From Trichoderma breve (Eukaryota; Ascomycota; Sordariomycetes; Hypocreales; Hypocreaceae), in contig NC_079234.1 in the NCBI RefSeq assembly GCF_028502605.1, positions 5,394,001 to 5,458,000 on the forward strand: DNA of 64,000 bases. Reading direction: 5' to 3'. The notes below the pieces were generated by a model that was not told where the DNA came from, searched no databases, and saw nothing but the letters and a program-made list of their open reading frames with translations. Positions within the stretch are counted from its first letter, which is position 1. The number at the start of each line of letters is the position of its first letter. A program made the translations under genes and the position numbers. Of the stretch, positions 11,901-24,640 are shown piece after piece.

Positions 11901-14900
11901 GCGTGACCCCAATCCGATTCCCAGGTTCCGGCCAGATTCACAGCGCTCCGCGCAAGGGCTCGCCGTCCTGATTAGTCCCCTCGTAGTGCCGGCATGGGGC
12001 CAAGTTCCAAACGCGACGCCCCGGTGTTTGTGACGTAGCACTGAGCTGCGGCTGTGATAGGACAACTTGTCGCCTCCAGCGACTCACCCGGTGCCTGGCC
12101 CAATCCGCGGTCGCCCTCCACTCTTTTCCTTGCCTAGCTATCCACTGGCCTTGAGCCACGAGCTCAAACAACTCCAGGGATCGAGATCGCTGACCTTTCA
12201 GGGCCAATGCCATGATCCGACGACAGCCAGTCGCCCGAATTGCAGCCCGCCGCCCCAACCCTACATTTGAGTCTGCTGCGGATTGGCTTGCAAACACCGG
12301 AGGGGCCTAACCATGTAGCGAAGCTAGTTTAGCTTCTCAACTGATGAACCATGTCGTTCGTCGTTTTCCTTCTCGCCCCCTTTTTCCTCCAGCGTAAGCA
12401 CAAGTACCATTTCGGTCTCAGCTAAGCGGCACTGTTGGAGGAAGGAGGAGGAGGTGCAATATCTCGTAAATGGAGGTGGTATTCCGTCTGCCGGAAGGAG
12501 TAGAGTTGGAACGTTCAGTGGCTCGCGGCGCCAATAGGCATGAAACCGAGTCCCAAAGGAGACAAAGAGACCTCCATTAATACCTGTAATCCTTGAATCC
12601 CCTGCTATGTAGCCCCTTCGTTAGCTCTCTTTTCAGCTCGTCTCATCGCACTTTACTTTCAATGTACCGTAGATGGCATACTTGTGCTCGTATATACGGC
12701 TGGGGAGCATCTGGTAGTGGGCCGACCTTGTGGTACCAAGAACCACCTGGATGACAGCTTCGCTTTTGCCCTGCTATGGCCTTGAAAGCATACTCGTACC
12801 TACCTGTACAGACGAGTACTTATTCGTAGTACGGCATTGCCTTTGTTTTGCAACAAAACAGGGAGCAGCTGTGAGTAAAATCCTTCTGAGACCGTAAATA
12901 TCTGTACTTGGCCAAAGTATCAGATGCCCATCTCATAATTGATGACGGCTCTCTGCAACACCGCTCAGTAGTGTAAGACCAGGCAGGCCTCAAAGAAGCT
13001 CATACCCTGTTTTTGGATGTTCCACTTGCACAGCTAGACAGGCAGCATATGCAAAGATGGTGCTGTGTCAAGCTTTCTTCGATCTTGATAGAGATGAGGC
13101 ACTCGGCCCTATTAGTTGTTGGCCATGAGTTCATGCTCGGGTTAATTAGTCGTTAGCTGTAGCACCCTCTGACGCCTCCATTATGGGTTACATCAACCCT
13201 CGTCACGGCTCCTCACCTTGTACTGTGCTTGTAGCTGCGTGAGACCAAAATACTATGGCTCCTCTGCCAAAATCTCGTCTCGTTACGCCAGCTTTAGGTG
13301 TCCGCCCAGCTAGGGCTGCTAGCCAAAACGCTGTGGTCCCGTCTTGTTGGTCTGCCTGCAGTAGTCGCTCGTGGAGAACAGCTCCCAGTTCCGATCCCTC
13401 ACTTCGCTGCCGATTTCCCCTAGCCGTCATTTAGTGGTCCTGGATCGAACAACGCTTGCCTTCATCACCGTGTCGTCGGTGTCGAGACGGCCCTGGAGAG
13501 GTACAGACCAGGTTCTCTGATAGCGGCACGCCTACCCTCGGCATGCCCTGCACTTAATGCATCCTGTGCAAAGGCGCAGTGAAAGCCCCAGTACGTCGTC
13601 CCTCCCTTTCTTTTCCATCCCAAATCCCGTGCCATTGCTATCTTTTGCATGGGGGGTCCCGTACCTTTTCTTTTCGGTTTCCTTTCCCCATAACAATTTC
13701 TTCCCCCAACTCTCTCTGCCTACCCCCCCATTTGCTCAACCCTAGCCAAGTTGGATAACCTTTTTGTTGCTTCTGGGGCCCACGGCGGAAGAAGAAGAAA
13801 GAGAGAGAAAAAAGGGTACATCCATACATACAGTGCCCTGGAGCCTGTTGAAAAACCTTGCCATTGCGTTCCAGGAGAGGTGCTGACAAGCAGAGTAGCC
13901 ATCATAGCACCGCCGTACATACCGAAGCTTAACCAGTCCCATGTCTGTAATGCCGTGAGAGTGTCCGGACATGGTTGTATCTTTTCATCTTTAACGACCA
14001 ATCTCGATTTCTCTGATCATTGCGATCTCCGCTTACGCGCTTCTGGAAGGCCATTGGCCACTTGCCGTCGCCTTTATTGTATCATTTAGGGCAGGAAGTC
14101 TGTGATTATTCCCAGTCTTGACGTCTGAGAGTAGCCGAGGTGCCCTTGGTCTTTATTTTCTCACTCGCCCGAGTATCATTTGGACCGACGTCTCAAGTGT
14201 CCCATCCCGTTGATTGCCCTGCTGTTGCAGATCGAGATGATCGATTCTGCCACTTAGGGTGGCGAAGCTTGCTGGATATAGCTCGCTTAATTCTCGCCTT
14301 TGCTCCTGATATCGAGTCTTCCAAGTCGTACGTTCGTACTTTCTCGCGGGCGGCTTCGAGTTGTTCCCTCCGGCAGGCTTGTGTCATCGGCCAAGATTGG
14401 CCACAGTCTCTCAACTTGACAAACATTGACAAGGGTAATATCTTAACCGCTCACTGGCTAGAGCTTGACATCCTAGCCTGATAAATGAAGAAATCACTTG
14501 ATGCTTTGGCCCCTTTCATCTATTCTCGATCCCGCAATCCATGGTAAATCCTGACGGAGAGTTGTTTGCCACTGTTTGTCGATTCATTAACACGCCACCA
14601 CGCCAAGCTCATTTCCTGGAAACCCAGCTAGTCAACCACGCTCACTGCGACAATAACCCTCAAGGACGAGCGCGACCTTCTGTCGAAAGGCACATTTGTT
14701 ACGCGAACAAGCTCGTACCCGTACTGGATCCTAAGCTATCGGTTTGCCGCCGTACCCCTCGATTTCTATTACCATTCGCCAGCTACCCCCACGTCTTATC
14801 GATCGCGGAAATCGAAATTTGAGTCTCCGCAACTAGAATTAAATGTTAGAACATCGGGATCATAACTTTCTCAAGAAAAAGCATAGCTCTCAGTCCGAGA
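8923..14900. other. Six-kilobase gene-poor region before the SAM/HMG gene
   Basis: No frame in these six kilobases has a recognisable protein, conserved motif or convincing exon chain, and I see no transposase, terminal repeats or tRNA. It contains GTAC-rich clusters (about 9160-9225, 12790-12835), CACGGAGTA near 10249, the (AGAGACA)n repeat at 10087-10111, a short tandem CCATTGGGATG pair near 9909-9935, and CT-rich promoter-like DNA at about 13580-13740 and 11690-11790. It probably holds the promoter of the small gene on the left and a long upstream control region of the regulator on the right. A non-coding RNA cannot be excluded. Confidence 0.6.
10087..10111. repeat. Short tandem repeat (AGAGACA)3.6
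   Basis: Three full and one partial copy of AGAGACA lie in gene-poor DNA. This is a simple microsatellite with no sign of function. Confidence 0.9.
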
Positions 14901-16868
14901 ATGCAGCCCGGCCGCATGAGCCAAGAGCTGGAGGCCATCTTCAGGGAGCTTGGTATCGCCCAGTATCTCGACACGTTTGTGGAGCAAGGCTTTGATACTT
15001 GGGAAACGATTCTCGATATACAAGAATCTGATCTGTGGGTAAACCAGGTTGATTGTGTGTCTTCGCAGGGCTAACCGTAGTCTTAGTGATGCTTTGGGCG
15101 TCAAGCTGGGCCATCGCAGAGTATGTATAGCAACCATTATCCGAAAGCAATAAGAGATTGCTAATCGTATGCGCTCCCAGAGGCTTCAGCGGCGAATTGC
15201 CAATGCAAGGGGAATCGATCCTAGTATTTCACTCTCATCAATAAAATCCACCCCGGAAGAATCAAAACATGACGGAGCTCATAAAAAGAGAGAGCCTCCT
15301 AGCCACGGTGGAGAGCTTATCATAGTTCCGAAGCGCAAATATCGGCGACACCCCAAGGTAAAATTGTGTGAAGAAGCCTCTTTTGGAGAGAATGAATATG
15401 CTAACCTCGGTGATTAGCCCGATGAGAATGCACCTGAACGACCTATGTCCGCATATGTGCTTTTCTCTAATAGTGAGTTTTCGATAATGCCACCCGCTGC
15501 TTTCTGTTAGGCAAACTAGGACGCAATTGCTAATCGATTATCGCAGAGTTGAGGGAGAATTTGAAAGGAGACCGCAGTCTTTCGTTCACGGAAATCGCAA
15601 AGCTGGTCGGAGAGAATTGGCAGAGCCTCCCATTAGCAGAGAGGGAGATATATGAAGCTCAAGCGAGAGCCAGCAAAGAGCGGTACTATCGTGAGATGGC
15701 AATCTACAAGGAGACGCCAGAGTACCGCAAGTATATGGAATATCTAGAAGAGTTCAATGAGAAGCAGGCCAAACCCAATCAAGGTACGTACATGCTGATG
15801 AAAACGAGCAGTGTACTCTTTGATTTTTCTTTCAATCTTGGCCAATCGGAGCTGACTTATTCCAAATTAGGCCATGATGACGCGAAACGAGCAAGACTCG
15901 AGAAGAATGAACTTTTGCACGGGAGTAGTAGTGCAGGAAGTAGCACCGTGGGCAGCAGCATAGCGATGGGTGGCTCAACCTCGACTGCTAGTGGTAGTAG
16001 CAGTGAGAGAATGCGTGAAAGTGAATCTCGAGAGCCTCCGAATCTTCGGCATAACAGTGGGAACTCGATCTTGTCTGCTTCGGACTCACAACATTCCTCG
16101 GTAGCCTCGATGCCATCCCCAGCGGCGACACACTTTGACGTGGATATGTCCGCGAAAAACAAGTCGCGCCACTTGCGACGAGGCTCCTCGTCATTAAGAG
16201 GAATAACACACCAAGCCGATGTATCACAGCCACCATACTTGCCATCACTTTCGGATATGTTGGCCCCCGGACAAAGGAAAACAAGCGGCCCGGTGACTGA
16301 GAATGCCGGGTTTATGCATGGCTTTGCAACAGCTAACCCCAGAATGCCTGTAACCCACGGAACACACTCGTTGCCACTCGCTCCAGTACCGCCACTCTAT
16401 CATGAGACGTCCTCCAGTGGCAGCAGCGTACCGACAACGTCAAGCAGAGTTAGTCGTAAATTGAGCGATGGTCATCTGTCAATCCATGCACTATTGTCAG
16501 ACCATGATCAAACTCCCCACCACAGAGATGAGAGCCCCTCGTATACGACTAGCTACGTCGCTAGTCCAGTTGAGCGAGGGAGGCCAGCCTTTGGACAATT
16601 CCAGGGTCCTAAGGGATACGGTACCGAGTCCTTTCGAACTGACAAGTCTTTGTAGACCCGCAACTAATTTGAGTTGTTAAAAGGATTTCAGACAGCCTCC
16701 TCTGCCTTTCAAAACATGAAAGTCGAGGAGACAAGCGATGGCGATGTGCTGATGACCTCAGCAGATGTGCCGCTTTCTAGCTCCAACACCATTGAGGTAG
16801 GTGGGCTTGATGGGGTGAACGCTTTATTAAAAGCCGGTGAAATATTCGGCCATCACGGTCGTACTTGA
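14901..16868 (+). CDS. SAM-domain and HMG-box transcription regulator
   Basis: Probable nuclear DNA-binding regulator. Exons are 14901-15034, 15087-15120, 15181-15357, 15418-15472, 15547-15783, 15871-16620 and 16696-16868, giving 519 residues. A SAM domain fills residues 6-65 (ELEAIFRELGIAQYLDTF ... LGVKLGHRRRLQ). A basic linker with KRKYRRHPK precedes an HMG box at about 121-205 (ERPMSAYVLFSNKLRE, GENWQSLP). The rest is a Ser-rich low-complexity tail. The last exon is inferred: it needs a GTACCG donor, a CTAAT branch site and an acceptor at 16695, and it adds a tail ending in GGLDGVNALLKAGEIFG. Without it the protein stops at 16655 (473 residues). Fungal HMG-box proteins often act in mating and development, but I cannot assign this one. 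It follows about 6 kb of gene-free DNA. Confidence 0.88.
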
Positions 16869-17914
16869 ATCGGCAGGTTTTTGACCAAAACCCTCTCTCC
16901 CCCTGGCAACGATCTAGTCGAGTCACCATGTACTGGGTAGCTGATCATGGTGATCACACGGAGCTGCCACTAGTAGGCAACCTGTGGAAAGTCGTTTGAT
17001 TCTGTTCATTTCCTGCCTGGTTCTGTTTCCTGCCTGGTTCACAGACGTCTTGCGCATCTTCGAAATTCTGTTCATATACCCATGACCGTTTTATTCTCAT
17101 TCTATTCGTTGTGTTGGAGATATGGTTTCTTTTTATTTTTATTTTTTCGTTTCTGACGTTTTGCCTCTCGATTGTATGAAGTGGCTCCTCATATTTTTGG
17201 CCGAGAACTGTACATGAACGTGGTTGGGAAACTTGGGAGATGACGGGAAGCTGGCGTTGATGGAAAGGTCGATTCTGGTCGTTTACCATAGGACCCAAGC
17301 TTTTAGGGAAAAGCTCTCGGGGACAGTGACGGATTTTGTTCTTTTCTTCTCTTTTTCTCATTTCCTTTGAGCTTTTGGCATTAAAGACTTGTTGGGAGAA
17401 CGGAAATGGGTTCTGCGAAGAGTATATGCTGCGCTCTGGTTTATTATTTGTGCGGAAAGAGAGCCAATGGTAGGGAATTCAGGATATTATCTGGCGTTGA
17501 ATATTAAATTGATAATTGGAATGAGGGTCAAAGAATCGTGGTGTCGTAAGTTGAGATGAATGTGCAAAGAGGAAAAGATTGTTTACATTTTTAAGCCGGG
17601 ATGAAGATGGAAGTCATGTGCCCGCCTCTTTATACTGGCAGGCAGTTGCCATTGCGGAGGTTTAGAGTTGCGAGGCAGGAGCTACTCGCGAGCATTTTAA
17701 TTTTGTATAACCTAAAGCTTTAGCAGACAACTCTAACATGCGCCTTTACTGATAATAAGAATACTGAGAATAACAAAAGATGTGGGAAATCATCATGTAA
17801 ATCATTAAAAGCCACAAACTATGGTCATCATGCAATCTCCCCAAACGTCTTATAGTTCAAATTGGCCGCCCCGTCCATGTCTAAGTTTGTCCTTGTTATG
17901 CATTACAGCGAAAT
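16869..17914. other. Convergent intergenic region
   Basis: DNA between the ends of the SAM/HMG gene and BRN1, largely AT-rich and 3'-UTR-like. A short direct repeat (TTTCCTGCCTGGTTC-like units, about 17008-17041) is visible. A 135-codon minus-strand frame at 16954-17361 has no recognisable features and is not called. Confidence 0.65.
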
Positions 17915-20755
17915 TTACACGGCGCCTTCGGTGAGATCCGCCGTCCAGTCCTTTCGAATGTCCAGCTCACTCAGTCCCTCCGTATTTTCAATCACAAGCC
18001 CCTTTTCGTTTGCCAAGTGAAGCAGGCAAATGAAACAGAACGATGTGGAGATGTCGGCCATGGCAGGCTTTGGATATACCGATTGTAGTGAGTTCATCAC
18101 CTCAGTAAACTTGAGAGTGGTGTTATCCTCCGGATTTGGTGGTGATTGCCTAGGTCCGTTTGATGGTTCTGGTGGCTCAACAGACTTCTATAGGCCATGG
18201 TTGTTAGTACCGCAAATAAATAAATGGATAAAAAGAGGGCTTCAAAGTGGTGATTATCAATGAAATTGTACGTACCTCCAGTTCTTCCAGGCCCATGCCC
18301 TTCCAGAGTTCCTCCTTGAGTCGTCGCACGTCTACCTTCTTCGCGACTCTGGCATACTGGACATATTCAGGACGTAGACGGCGTGTTTGAGTGATAAGTT
18401 GCGTGCCAAAGGCGCCCATAGTGTTCATAGTCTCTCCATTGAGCATAGCCGTCACTCCGGCCCCTTCCGTTAGACCCGCATCCCCTTCAGCCCCTGGTGA
18501 AAGATGTTCTCGGGCATCTGAAAACTCAAGGTCATCATCATCTCCGTCATCGCCACCAGGAAATGGCAGGCCATCATCGTCTTGGAAGAAGTTGGCATCA
18601 TAATCGCCTTCTGGTAGAGCAGCATCCTCTGGCGCCTTTTGCTGTGCCCAAAAAGCCTCATCAAGCTCTCCTGCTGGCTGGTGATCGTCGTCTTGAGAGC
18701 CATAGCCATGGCCACTTTTGCGTGAGCCGAATCCTCTCCGTTTTGAAGCTAGGCGAGCCTTGGGTTTGAGGAAGAGATTTAGTAAGACCTTTGAGCTGAA
18801 GTGCTTGTCATCTGGAAGTAGGTTTCGAGATTTTGATTTCCAGTCCTTCTTGGGTAGGCAGACAGCCGAGTTGCTGGATGCTTGTGTGTAGATGACGTCT
18901 GACTGGGCGGGGCTGAGAGACGAAAGGAAATCGATTTCGAATGGCTCCTTTTCCTTGCGCTTCTTTGTCTCTCCTGCTGGCTTGTTGACATCTTTGATCT
19001 TGCGAATCCTCCAATGTTCGGCACTAGTCCAGTTCTTTTGCAGTGCTTGATCGAAGAAGCTCAATATATCTTGATGCATTTTGTCTGCATTCTCCGGCTT
19101 GGCCATGGACACGATATACTCGCCGTTTTCATCAAAGCCTTCTCCCTCTCCGCCCTCTTCGCTATTCATACCAGCGTCGTATACACGCATTTGAGGTTCG
19201 AGAGCAGCCTCCTTGGCCCAGGCTTCACCGCCCTCACCGAAAGCAACATCTCCAAGCGTGTCGAAGTTGCCAAGACCCAGGTCGTCGTCGTCAAAGCCGG
19301 CTGGCGAATCTTCATCGATGAATATGCCGGATTTATTGGCATGGTTGTCGGAGCTCTTGTTTTCCTGGTCTTGCCTCCAATCTTCCGGAGCTTTGAGGAA
19401 GGGAATGTCCATAGAGCCGGAAGGGTCTCCCAGCTCAAAACTCTTCAGAGACGGGCAAATATCAAGCTCATCCAGAAGGCCGAGGTCGGGGAAGAACCGC
19501 TGGCCGAGGGCCGAAACGTCAATCTCTATGTCGGCGTCATCCGCGTCCTCTTGGGTCTGGCTCTTGCGCTGGTCCTTCTCCGGCTGGCTGTGTTCGTCGT
19601 GTTCCATATCTATATCCCCATCCCCATCTCTTTCCCTTTCCCTCTCTTCAACCTCGACTTCGGCCTCGACTTCGTCTTCGTCCTCGTCCCCTTTATCCTC
19701 TTTGTCCTTTTCATCTGCATCACCAGTGTCATCGCTACTGTCAAAGACAATTCGTCCCTGCGAGTCAATCATCAGGTGGTTAAGCAGTAGACCTTTGGCG
19801 CCTCCCTCGTCGAAATCGGCAGAGGCCTTCTTGAAAAGGGGATCGACAGCGAATTCGAGCTCAAATTTCTTGAGCTGCAGGGAGGCGAATGACGGCGCTA
19901 GTGTTGCTTCGGATGATCTCTGTACCTGTAAGATAGAACAAGCCGGTCAGCCTACGAAGGGGGATATTCTTAACTCTTCCATTGCTTCTGCTTCTGCTTC
20001 TTACCTTCTTCTTCGTCTTCTTCTTGACATTTCCATCCTCATCAACCTCTTCTTCGCTCTCTTCGCCTTCGCCGGCGCCGTCTTCAGCATCGCGATCCTT
20101 CTTTTTGTTATTGCTATCTGCCAGACCACTCAGTAGCTTGCCGGTCTCGGTCGCGACGCTGTCGATTCGATTGGTGTAAATCTTGACACATCCATCAAGC
20201 GTACAACTCGCTTTCTGGAAATTGACGCCGTCGCCCTCTTTTAGCAAGGACATGTCGTGAAAGTAGTCGATGAGGGCAAAGTTCCATGAGTTGGTGGCAT
20301 TGATCTTGTTGTCAGTGGCCATCTTCATCCACTCTTCGAAGTTGGCCAGGATGGGAACACGCTTCATCGGCGTCACGGACACGCCTCCAACCATGATGGG
20401 ATCATCGTCATCCAGCCCCCCTCTTGTCCCCCGGGGCGTGTTGGGATCTTGTGAACCATTGTCAAATCCCCCAATCCCTAGGCTGTTGCGCGGGGTGGCC
20501 GCCCTCTTGATCTCCTTTATCTGCTTTTCCTGAAGTGCTTTTCGGTTGTTCATCCGCTGGCCCTTTTCTTGCGCATCATCGTTGAGGGGGATTCTATCAT
20601 TCATCATTGGTATAAATGCCCAGCGACGCGGGGTTTGGGGTTTGGGGTTCACGAGATGCTGCTTACTTGATGGGAGATTTGAATGGCGACCCCGAGATGT
20701 TGGTCGATGACGACTTTGCGCCACCAGCGCGTGGCATCTGAGCAATCCGAGGCAT
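17915..20755 (-). CDS. BRN1: Condensin complex kleisin subunit (Brn1/CAP-H/Barren)
   Basis: Kleisin that bridges the Smc2-Smc4 ATPase heads and recruits the HEAT-repeat subunits for mitotic chromosome condensation. Minus-strand exons are 20755-20667, 20593-20005, 19925-18276 and 18187-17915, giving 866 residues. The Barren N-terminal region is clear (IPLNDDAQEK; ILANFEEWMK with NSWNFALIDYFHDMSLL just after). Then come acidic tracts, the KLLLNHLMIDSQGRIVFDS-like segment, and a C-terminal winged-helix end (ADISTSFCFICLLHLANEKG). All splice phases close. I chose the ATG at 20755 (MPRIAQMPR); an in-frame ATG at 20923 would add 56 residues. The very acidic D/E stretch coded around 19560-19740 creates long antisense open frames that should be ignored. 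Confidence 0.95.
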
Positions 20756-21597
20756 TTTCGGAATCGGGGTCCTCGCCGGGTTTGCGTTGAGTTTGTTCGA
20801 AGGTATCTGAGGCAAAGCCTCTGCCGCGTGTCGTCTCGGCCCAAGTATTTTTTGTTTACTGTTGACTTTCGTGAAGCAACACGAACTACCGGGTGTCTGC
20901 GAAACCCCACCGTGGCTGGCCAACCAATTGCTGCAAATTAAAAGCCACCTGCGCCACGCGCCACACTTGGCTGAAGTTTGTCGTTACGCGACAACGGTAA
21001 GCAGGTACAGGTACTCATCTGCAGATGTCTGGTACCTCTTTTGCTCTTGTTCCTGGGCAAACGGTCAGAACTCAATGGGCAAAGTTGCCCCTGCACAGCC
21101 ATTGTATCACCATAAAAATTTCGCACATGATGTCCCTGTGGCTTTCTCTGGCTGGTCTGGCTTTGTTCTTGACCGACTCTTGTAAATGCGCCAATCTAGG
21201 TGAAACACGATGCTCAAAGGCACAAAGTCCAAGTGCTTGGTCTGAGCTGGCACATGTACTCCGTGCCGCCAATGAATTGCAGCCACATTGGTGCTGGTAC
21301 CAAGGTACCGAGCCGGCCCCAGAAACCTTAACTGTCCTGCAAGTTCCCACATTGTTTAGCAGGGCCTTTAGCACTGTCGGAGCACAGAAAAAGGCCCTGG
21401 AAATTGCACCGCCACAGAGGCGTCACAAAGAAACATGGGCTAGCGTCGGACGTCATTGAAGATCATGTCACAGCACCCGCAACCTGCAACCCACAACTGA
21501 TGAGACGCTCATAACCATCGCATTGCCACGGCCAAACCCCAAGATCGCTTCCCGCAACTCGTCCGACGCAATCTTGCGATATGTCGATGCGACCAGC
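20756..21597. promoter_or_regulatory. Divergent promoter region, BRN1 / exchanger
   Basis: This separates two divergent genes. It contains overlapping CAGGTAC motifs at 21002-21014, further GTAC sites near 21033 and 21296-21307, and a TACTCCGTG at 21257-21265. No open frame is convincing. A plus-strand frame opening at 21523 starts with TTG, so the exchanger is started at the first in-frame ATG, 21598. Confidence 0.65.
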
Positions 21598-24500
21598 ATG
21601 CGGACAACAAACGCCAGACGGGGCCGTTTGAGCTTCCGGCCCTTTTACACCACGGTTCTGCTGTTGTCTCTGCTGGCCGCGTACTCTTTCTTGGCACACA
21701 CATACAATCAGCGTCATCATGGCGATAGCGACGGCAGCCTGGAGCTGTTCAGACGATCCGACGAAGAGCCCGAGTGTCGTCAAGTGCACACGGCCAAAGA
21801 TCAGTGCGCTTTTGTAAAAGCATATTGCGTCGACGAAGACGCTGGGCTTCTTCCCTATCTCGAACTCTATTACTGCAGGCTGGGCAAAGCGCAGCCCTTT
21901 GCCTTTGTCCTTCTGGTAACATGGCTGGGGCTTTTGTTTACTACTATCGGTATCGCGGCGAGCGACTTCTTCAGCGTCAATCTTAGCACCATTGCGACTA
22001 TCCTGGGCCTCAGCGAGAGCCTTGCAGGTGTCACGTTCCTCGCCTTTGGAAATGGCTCTCCCGATGTTTTCAGCACCTTTGCAGCCATGAGCTCCAACAG
22101 CGCGAGCATGGCCGTCGGCGAACTCATCGGCGCTGCCAGCTTCATCACGGGCGTGGTGGCCGGGTCCATGGCCCTGGTTAGAGAGTTCAGAGTGGATCGT
22201 CGGACATATGCCAGGGACATCTGCTTCTTTATTGTTGCAGTTGCCTTTACCATGGGCTTCTTGGCCGATGGAGAGCTGCGTTTCTGGGAGTGCTGCGCCA
22301 TGATTGGATATTACATACTCTATGTCGTGACAGTTGTCGGATGCCATTGGTATATCACGAGGCGAAAGAGGAGGCTGCGCAGAGAAGGAGAGGCCCGTAG
22401 TCACTTCTATGGGCTGACTGGCCATAGCGGAGATGAGCTGGCTGGCGAGCCTTACCGAGACGATCCCGACGATACGAGCCAAGAAGCAAGCCGACATGCG
22501 CCAAGCACTGTTGCAGAGAGTATCCTCTCCGCTTTGGAGCGCGGCCCCATTATAGAGGTTGACGGCCAGAGTGTTGGGACGCCAGGGAGCGTTGACAGCG
22601 AAGAAACGGACGAGGACCATGAAAGAATGGTTGTGGCAGAGGTAACGCGAAGCATGCGAGTCTTGCGCCCCCAAGGCGGGCGGAGGAACACACTTACACC
22701 CATTCGACCGAGTTTGATTGGAGCACTGGAGTTTAGATCTGCCTTGGCACACTTACAGCGGGAGAGCAACCTTCAGCTCTCTCCAATCCCAGCTAGGAGC
22801 TATTCTGAAAACCACGTTTATAGAGGGCGGAGGGGTAGCACGAGCGCCATCTCTGACCTGCTACCGTCCGACCAAGCCGATGTCTCAGCCCGTGATGCTG
22901 CCGTCGCCAATGGGAGAGAGAGGGCTAGGTCGCACGGAACCGCTCCAGCCTCGGCATCTGTACCTCAAGACCTGTTGGGGGTCGTACGAGAGAGGTCAGA
23001 TTCCAGTTTGCTATCCCCCTCAGATGGAGCTGCCAGCCAAAGGACGGCAAGCCCTGCACCGTCGTATCAAATTGGTGGAAAACTGGCACCTCCTCCAGTC
23101 GATTTACCAGGGGCTGGTGGTCATCACCGGCAGTCACCGCTTGCGCCCCGGCTTCAACTGCAGATACCCAGCCGACGTGGTAGCTTGAGCAGTCCAACGT
23201 CGCCCGTGATGCCTTTCCCTCAATACACAGATTCCCCTATGCCGATCTCGCCTAATACGCAAGTCGAGCAGCCTGGGTTTAGCATGCTTCCACCACCCTC
23301 GGCCACGGTCCGCGAAAGCCCATTTGCTACGTTTGGCAGTGCCGAGACTGAATCACGACCGGTAATATGGTGGCCATACTCGGTTCTTCCAGCGCCACAT
23401 GTTCTCCTTGCCACACTATTTCCAACGTTGCAAGGGTGGAGAGAAAAAGCACTGTGGGACAAGGCTATCAGCATCATATCTGTACCGAGCATTTTTCTAT
23501 TGGTAATAACGCTACCGGTTGTTGAGTCAGAGACGACGACAGGAGAAGTCGATTCTCTGGACGATGCCCATACCTATCGTTCAAGTCATGTGGCTCCACC
23601 CATTTCGATCCAGCCAGGAGAAATCGAACCTGAAAATGAGTGGGATCGGTTTCGGAGATATTCGCTACATCGTAGGAATAGCGATACTATGACTGGAAGC
23701 GTTCAGACACCTCTCCTGGCGCTGCCAAACGAAGACACGTTGGTTATATCTCCCCATACTCGAGGGCCTGGCGCGCCCAAACCTTTGTCCGAAGTTCGGT
23801 CCATCAGCCAAGGTAGCGAGGAAAAGTTGGGATGGAACCGGTGGCTCGTCTGCCTCCAGCTCTTCATGGGGCCGCTGTTTGCCGTTGTTATTCTCTGGGC
23901 AAACATTTCCGAAGACTGGGAGAAGCCAGGGGCCATGTTGGTGCGCATGATTTTATGGACGCTTTTGGGATCGCTCATACTGCTGGGGGCCTTGCTTCTA
24001 CTTACCTCGGAGCAGAAGCGACCCGAGTACCACTTTTTGTTTTGCTTCTTGGGATTCATCATTAGCATAGCTTGGATTTCAACGGTGGCGGGCGAAGTTG
24101 TCGGTGTTTTGAAGACTTTTGGCGTGGTCCTCGGTATTTCCGAGGCTTTACTTGGACTCACCATTTTCGCAGCTGGCAACAGTGTGGGCGATTTGGTGGC
24201 TGATATTACAGTGGCCCGACTTGGATACCCCGTCATGGCATTGTGAGTACAATTAGACCCCCTATTCTTCTTTGTGAATGATTGCTGACTGTGTGATTCT
24301 CCGTTACAGGTCTGCTTGCTTTGGTGGGCCAATGCTCAATATTCTACTTGGAATAGGCGTGGGCGGTGTCCTAATGATGGTTCAAGACGCAAATCGCCAC
24401 CAGCATAAGCACCCAGGGGACGATTACGCATACAAACCGTATCGTATCCAGATAGGGGGCACGTTGATGATCTCGTCCATTACACTTCTCGTGATTCTGG

Positions 24501-24640
24501 TCGGCCTGCTCATCGCTGTGCCTCTGAACAAGTGGATTTTGAGCCGCAGAATTGGCTGGGCATTGATTGCGATCTGGGTGGCCAGCACGGTGGCCAACGT
24601 AATAGTCGAGCTTACAGGCGCAATTGGGGATATTTCTTAG
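21598..24640 (+). CDS. Sodium/calcium exchanger-family membrane transporter
   Basis: Cation/Ca2+ antiporter of the CaCA superfamily, CCX/NCKX-like and related to the yeast Ecm27/YDL206W group. It is expected in an internal or vacuolar membrane and would remove cytosolic Ca2+. Exons are 21598-24242 and 24310-24640 (donor GTGAGT, acceptor TTACAG), 991 residues. An N-terminal hydrophobic segment (FYTTVLLLSLLAAYSFLA) precedes a first exchanger domain whose alpha-1 motif is GNGSPDVFS. A long hydrophilic Ser/Pro/Arg-rich loop (about residues 265-620) follows. The second membrane domain has the alpha-2 motif AGNSVGDLVADI and GGPMLNILLGIGVGG just after the intron. Both ion-binding repeats look intact. 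The exact ion specificity is not readable from sequence. Confidence 0.93.

Noticed and set aside
19014..20136. Plus-strand frames of 258 and 307 codons
   Set aside because: They are antisense to the acidic Asp/Glu tracts of BRN1; the GAG/GAT codons read as Ser/Leu/Phe on the other strand.
21523..21597. Upstream extension of the exchanger reading frame
   Set aside because: The codon at 21523 is TTG, not ATG. The first in-frame ATG is 21598 and gives a sensible membrane-protein N-terminus.
21463..22752. 429-codon minus-strand frame
   Set aside because: Antisense to the first exchanger domain. Its length follows from the composition of the real coding strand.
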